A DNA stretch of 9,469 nt from Synechococcales cyanobacterium PMM_0073 (GTDB taxonomy: Bacteria > Cyanobacteriota > Cyanobacteriia > Elainellales > Elainellaceae). The position numbers and the translations under genes are program-made. Below the pieces are notes generated by a model, which was given only the letters and a program-made list of their open reading frames with translations, was not told the DNA's origin and did no database searches. Below, one piece after another: positions 6,495 to 9,469 of this stretch (its first letter is position 1; each line of letters opens with the position of its first letter). Location: positions 1 through 9,469 of the forward strand of contig CASBQH010000009.1 in NCBI GenBank assembly GCA_949127695.1. Direction: 5' to 3'.

Positions 6495-6573
6495 GAGTAA
6501 GGGTTACTCACCTTATCTTGACGAATTTGGGGCGGTTTCATTGTCCTGCTAAGGGCAGATTCTTCGGGAGAAT
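6495..6573 (-). other. Structured 3' untranslated region with three small hairpins
   Basis: Directly after the YbjQ-family stop codon the minus-strand transcript can form ATTCT/AGAAT (6559-6573, 5-base loop), CTGC/GCAG (6546-6558) and GAGTAA/TTACTC (6495-6509, 3-base loop), before the terminator hairpin. There is no gene here. The chain could protect the mRNA end or give a short 3'-derived RNA. Confidence 0.4.
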
Positions 6574-6909
6574 TTAACGCTCGCTGCGGAGCCGGACTGC
6601 TGTACCAGAGGCTGTAATCAGCAGCAGCGTCCCGGTTTCACCCACCTCAATCGAGCCAGTATCCATTTTGATGCCAACCACGGCATTTGCGCCCATCGCA
6701 TTCGCCCGCCGCTCTAGCTCGCTCAGGGCATCCTGATGGCCGCGCTCAAACACTCGTTCGTAGCTGCCGGTGCGCCCGCCAACAATATCGCGGATGCCCG
6801 CAAAAAAGTCGCGAATCGCATTGGAGCCGTAGACCACTTCTGCCGTCACCACTCCGAGGTGAGCTTCGACAGTTGCGCCTTGAATCACATCAGTTGTTGC
6901 TAGAATCAT
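6574..6909 (-). CDS. YbjQ/UPF0145 family protein (putative heavy-metal-binding domain)
   Basis: A complete 111-residue protein, close to the roughly 105-residue length of E. coli YbjQ. The hallmark RDFFAGIRDIVGGRTGSYE (33-51) is nearly identical to the E. coli segment, followed by ERRANAMGANAVVGIKMD (66-83) and a final beta strand with ASGTAVRLR. The family forms homopentamers in solved structures and is named for a suspected metal-binding role, but its function is not established. The protein has no cysteine and no signal peptide, so a thiol metal site is excluded and a cytosolic place is likely. It converges with the DUF1499 gene, diverges from the TPR gene across only 37 bp, and has its own intrinsic terminator. 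The start at 6909 (MILATTD) fits the family and has no clear ribosome site. Confidence 0.93.
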   Translation of the reverse strand: MILATTDVIQGATVEAHLGVVTAEVVYGSNAIRDFFAGIRDIVGGRTGSYERVFERGHQDALSELERRANAMGANAVVGIKMDTGSIEVGETGTLLLITASGTAVRLRSER

Positions 6910-6946
6910 CTATTGTTCTTAAGCGCTCTGCGCCGAGATAGCTGCA

Positions 6947-8101
6947 ATGAGACTATTATCCCTGCGACGGACCGTAGGCAGTACCTATTTAGCGACCAGC
7001 TTAGCCGTCAGTTTAGCCGTCAGTTTAGCCGTCAGTCTAACCGCCAGTTTATTAGGCGGAGCCTTGGCTGCTCTGCCGCTCCAGGCTCAGCCCTCGCTTC
7101 AGCTGGCTCAAGCCACCGACGAAGACCGCCTCAACGAGCTGCTGGATCAGGGGCGCAAGCAGGTGGAGGCTGGTCAAGTGGATGAGGCAATTTCCACCTA
7201 TGAAGCTGCCCTGCAACTGGATTCTGACAATGCCCGGATCTATTCGGCAATTGGCTTTTTATATGCCAAGCAGAGCAACTTTGAGGCCGCCGTGGCAGCC
7301 TATCAGCAGGCCGTTGCCCTAGATGCCGACAACCCCGACTTTTACTATGCGCTGGGCTTTTGCAAGGCCAACCTGCAAGACTACGAGGGCGCAGCCGCCG
7401 CCTATCGTCGCACCACCGAGCTGCGGCGCAATGACGTTGAAGCCTATCTGGGCTTGGGCGTGGTGCTGTCGCGTTTGGGCGACTTTAAAGGAGCCATTGA
7501 TGCCTACAAGCAGGTGCTAGCCACCAATCCCAACAACGCCAGACTCTATGAGTCAACCGGCTCAGCCTACCTCCAGCAAGAGCAGTACCCTGAGGCGCTG
7601 CAAATGTTTCAGCGAGCCGTGGCGCTGAATCCGCGCAGCAGCAGCACCCAGCTGAATTTGGGCGTAGCGCTGCTGAACCTGGGAGATGTAGCCAACGGCA
7701 TGGTGGCACTAGAAAAAGCGGCAGCGCTAGAGCCTAAAAACGGGCTGATCTATCTGCAAATTGGCGATGTGTTTCGGGCGCAGGGCGATGCTGAGCGGGC
7801 GCGGATCAACTACGAAAAAGCCGTCGCCGTCCAGCCCAGCCTCAGAGAAGCCTATCTAGAGCTGGGCCAACTCTACCTGGATCAGCCGGACTATCTGCGG
7901 GCAATTGTCACCTACCGCAAGCTGGTCGAACTCCAGCCGGAAGATGCCGAGGCTCATTTTCAGCTGGGCGTAGCTTTGCAGGGGCGAGAGCGCAACAGTG
8001 AGGCGATTCGCGCTTATGAGCAGGCAGGCGAACTGTACCAGCAGCAGAATGACGCAGAGGGTGAGAAAAAGGCGGCGGCGGCGGCAGAAGCCCTGAGCTA
8101 A
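6947..8101 (+). CDS. Exported TPR-repeat protein
   Basis: A 384-residue protein with a predicted signal peptide: basic MRLLSLRRTV, a hydrophobic core of repeated LAVS units (19-34), and a likely cleavage site after A47 (PLQA-Q). About nine consecutive 34-residue tetratricopeptide repeats fill residues 61-366, each with the A/G-Y and A-x-x-x-Y/F-x-x-A pattern (for example FEAAVAAYQQAVALD and PEALQMFQRAVALN). A short Lys/Glu/Ala tail ends the protein. TPR superhelices hold partner proteins, so a periplasmic or thylakoid-lumen scaffold is likely, but no partner can be named. The start is 37 bp from the divergent YbjQ-family start, so its promoter must overlap that gene. The permease begins 98 bp downstream on the same strand. 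Confidence 0.9.
   Translation: MRLLSLRRTVGSTYLATSLAVSLAVSLAVSLTASLLGGALAALPLQAQPSLQLAQATDEDRLNELLDQGRKQVEAGQVDEAISTYEAALQLDSDNARIYSAIGFLYAKQSNFEAAVAAYQQAVALDADNPDFYYALGFCKANLQDYEGAAAAYRRTTELRRNDVEAYLGLGVVLSRLGDFKGAIDAYKQVLATNPNNARLYESTGSAYLQQEQYPEALQMFQRAVALNPRSSSTQLNLGVALLNLGDVANGMVALEKAAALEPKNGLIYLQIGDVFRAQGDAERARINYEKAVAVQPSLREAYLELGQLYLDQPDYLRAIVTYRKLVELQPEDAEAHFQLGVALQGRERNSEAIRAYEQAGELYQQQNDAEGEKKAAAAAEALS
7001..7048 (+). repeat. In-frame 12-bp tandem repeat in the signal-peptide core (LAVS x3 + LTAS)
   Basis: TTAGCCGTCAGT is repeated exactly at 7001-7012, 7013-7024 and 7025-7036, and a degenerate copy CTAACCGCCAGT follows (7037-7048). The units encode LAVS, LAVS, LAVS and LTAS, so copy-number change adds or removes four hydrophobic residues and never breaks the frame. 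A partial related unit (CTTAGCC after GACCAG) leads into the first copy. Confidence 0.92.
8071..8085 (+). repeat. GGC trinucleotide repeat (x5) near the TPR gene end
   Basis: Five GGC units, read in the gene frame as GCG codons, encode the alanine run in the C-terminal tail (KKAAAAAEALS). Confidence 0.8.
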
Positions 8102-8108
8102 GGCTCAG
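8093..8108 (+). repeat. Small perfect hairpin over the TPR stop codon
   Basis: CTGAGC and GCTCAG are perfectly complementary around a 4-base loop, TAAG, which contains the TAA stop. No T tract follows, so it is not called a terminator; it may mark the transcript end or only slow read-through into the permease. Confidence 0.4.
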
Positions 8109-8134
8109 ATTTGACTTGCAGAAGGCGGCAGAAA

Positions 8135-8163
8135 TTGCTCGTCTATGCCATTCTGACTATATA
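8135..8163 (+). promoter_or_regulatory. Weak candidate promoter of the permease gene
   Basis: TTGCTC (8135-8140) and TATATA (8158-8163) are 17 bases apart, matching three and four consensus bases. A start near 8170 would leave a leader of about 30 bases. TATATT at 8160-8165 is a slightly better -10 with a 19-base spacer. The permease could equally be read from the TPR promoter. Confidence 0.25.
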
Positions 8164-8180
8164 TTGCGTCATATTGCATC
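8161..8180. repeat. 10-bp imperfect tandem repeat before the permease
   Basis: ATATTGCGTC and ATATTGCATC lie head to tail, nine of ten bases alike, 20-39 bases before the permease ATG. A third ATTGC follows at 8186-8190. With a one-turn period they could be stacked protein sites. Confidence 0.4.
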
Positions 8181-8199
8181 TATAAATTGCGCGCTTGCC

Positions 8200-9294
8200 A
8201 TGCTTCAGTTCGCCAAACTGCCTCGCTGGTTGACGATTGGCCTCACCTTTCCGCTAATTTTCCTCAACGGCTGGCTGTTTTTACTGCTGATTGACCAGCT
8301 AGAGCCTTTGGTCAGCATTTTGATTGCCGCCACGCTGATTGCCTTTCTGCTCGACTACCCGATTCGGTTTTTGCAGCAGCTCGGCTCTAGTCGCGGCTTG
8401 GCCGTTGGGCTGGTGTTTTTAATTTTTCTCATTCTGCTCAGCCTGCTCATTTTGGTGCTGGGGCCTTTAATTTTGCAGCAGGCCAACGAGCTGTTGACCG
8501 CGCTGCCGCAGTGGATTGAGTCAGGACGACGGCAGCTTAACGACTTAGAAACCTGGGCAGCCACGCAGCAGTTGCCAATCGACCTCAGCAGCGCCCTGTC
8601 GCAAATTGTCGATCGGCTCACCAGCAGCCTGCGGTCGCTCACCCGCCAGGTGGTGAATCTGCTGTTCAACACAATTGGCAGCATCGTTAACGTGTTTTTG
8701 ACCGTGGTGTTTGCGGTGTTTCTCACCCTGCGCGGTCAGTCGCTTTGGCTAGGCGTGCTGGGCTGGCTGCCCACAGCCTGGAACGAGCAGGTGCGCGAAT
8801 ATCTGCCTGATAATTTTGAGCGCTATATCGTCGGGCAGGCGACCCTGGCGGCGATTTTGGCCAGCGTCCAGACGGTAGTGCTGTTTATTCTGGGCGTACC
8901 GCTAGCGCTGCTGTTTGGCTTCACAATTGGCGCAGGCAGTCTGGTGCCGCTGGGCGGAACGCTGGCAATAGTGGTGATTAGCATCTTAGTCTCGCTACAA
9001 GATGTCGGGCTGGGCGGCAAGGTGCTGTTGGCGACGGTGATTGTAAATCAGGTGAGCGAGAACGTGATTGGCCCACGAATTGTCGGTGAGTTAATTGGCC
9101 TTAACCCGGCCTGGATGCTGGTGTCGGTATTCATTGGCTTCAAGCTCAAAGGGGCGCTGGGGCTATTCATTGCTGTGCCAATTGCCAGCTTTATCAAAGG
9201 GACAGTAGATCGGATTCGCGCCAATCGCTCAGCCCTGATCTCGCTGCCCGAAGCGCCGAGCGAGGCAAAAATTGAGTCGGGCTTACCGGGATAA
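8200..9294 (+). CDS. AI-2E family transporter (PF01594-type permease)
   Basis: A 364-residue polytopic membrane protein with about eight hydrophobic segments: roughly 11-31, 34-52, 66-93, 161-187, 225-245, 246-270, 273-290 and 303-342. The amphipathic stretch 93-160 between segments three and four is the usual soluble insert of the family. The diagnostic C-terminal block GPRIVGELIGLNPAW (321-335) runs into FIGFKLKGALGLFIAVPIAS (341-360). The family is named for E. coli TqsA, linked to autoinducer-2 export, but members include Na+/H+ antiporters and unassigned proteins, so the substrate here is open. ATG 8200 (MLQFAKLPRWL) is chosen because it fits the N-terminus usual in cyanobacterial relatives; a TTG at 8116 would add 28 less hydrophobic residues. 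The next gene starts 9 bases after the stop, so they are probably co-transcribed. Confidence 0.9.
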   Translation: MLQFAKLPRWLTIGLTFPLIFLNGWLFLLLIDQLEPLVSILIAATLIAFLLDYPIRFLQQLGSSRGLAVGLVFLIFLILLSLLILVLGPLILQQANELLTALPQWIESGRRQLNDLETWAATQQLPIDLSSALSQIVDRLTSSLRSLTRQVVNLLFNTIGSIVNVFLTVVFAVFLTLRGQSLWLGVLGWLPTAWNEQVREYLPDNFERYIVGQATLAAILASVQTVVLFILGVPLALLFGFTIGAGSLVPLGGTLAIVVISILVSLQDVGLGGKVLLATVIVNQVSENVIGPRIVGELIGLNPAWMLVSVFIGFKLKGALGLFIAVPIASFIKGTVDRIRANRSALISLPEAPSEAKIESGLPG

Positions 9295-9303
9295 GCGAGC
9301 GCC

Positions 9304-9469
9304 ATGAGTGATTGGACTGCGGTGCTAGGCAGGGTTGAGTTGGGCTATGGGGTGGCCTCCGGCCAAGCCCAGGATGCCCGTTTCCCGCAGGGGACGCTGG
9401 CGATGCAGCAGCCGATTTTTGCTCAGCAGGGTCTAGATTTAAGCCCCTATTTTCTTGGCACAATTAATC
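9304..9469 (+). CDS. Unrecognised protein, 5' part (runs off the right edge)
   Basis: An open frame of 55 codons begins with ATG 9304, nine bases after the permease stop, and is still open at the edge. It starts MSDWTAVLGRVELGYGVASG, continues with RFPQGTLAMQ and ends SPYFLGTIN. The coupling to the permease, with sense-strand base use like its neighbours, supports a real gene. GYG followed by GTIN recalls the pattern of CTP-dependent riboflavin-kinase-like (DUF120) barrels, which have a GTLN motif, but this is too short for a family call. There is no signal peptide. Confidence 0.65.
   Translation, partial: MSDWTAVLGRVELGYGVASGQAQDARFPQGTLAMQQPIFAQQGLDLSPYFLGTIN

Noticed and set aside
1..9469. 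Mobile element, CRISPR array, defence system, tRNA or rRNA
   Set aside because: No transposase, integrase, nuclease or toxin-like frame was seen. There are no regularly spaced repeats longer than 13 bp, no tRNA cloverleaf was noticed, and gene order and composition look uniform.

Overview
The window looks like chromosomal DNA of a cyanobacterium, probably of the Leptolyngbya/Synechococcales type. The reasons are a moderately GC-rich composition with many CAG/CTG-rich codons, few strong Shine-Dalgarno sites, one HIP1 octamer (GCGATCGC at 2428-2435), and a gene set typical of cyanobacteria: a DUF1499 protein, a long TPR protein with a signal peptide, an AI-2E-family permease whose N-terminus looks cyanobacterial, and an orphan HlyD-type adaptor. 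The assignment is by recognition only, as no search was run.

Layout. Positions 1-674 (minus) are the 5' part of a probable GT-B glycosyltransferase that leaves the window. A 624-bp divergent spacer (675-1298) has inverted repeats but no convincing gene. Then come, on plus, an RffA/WecE-type sugar-nucleotide transaminase (1299-2519), a 235-bp spacer with a 13-bp x4 minisatellite, and a lipoprotein-type RND/HlyD membrane-fusion adaptor (2755-4071). A class I aminotransferase of the aspartate Ibeta type (4093-5259, minus) converges on the adaptor, and the two genes share an imperfect 59-bp palindrome covering both stop codons. A divergent spacer with a 13-bp inverted repeat separates it from a small VOC protein (5430-5795) and a DUF1499 protein (5828-6412), which look like a two-gene operon. 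A YbjQ/UPF0145 gene (6574-6909, minus) converges on DUF1499 and ends in a chain of small hairpins and a clear intrinsic terminator. Only 37 bp from its start, a nine-repeat TPR protein with a signal peptide begins on plus (6947-8101). It is followed by an AI-2E-family permease (8200-9294) and the start of an unrecognised protein (9304 to the edge).

How the genes relate. The glycosyltransferase and RffA fit surface-polysaccharide synthesis. The adaptor fits envelope transport, but no pump gene lies beside it. The remaining genes are an ordinary mixture of metabolism and envelope functions and do not form an evident defence, mobile or biosynthetic system. I found no transposase, integrase, CRISPR array, tRNA or rRNA.

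The most notable non-gene signals are the shared palindrome between convergent genes, the structured 3' UTR of the YbjQ gene, and three independent 12-13-bp tandem repeats. Two of these repeats are in frame inside proteins, one of them in a signal-peptide core.
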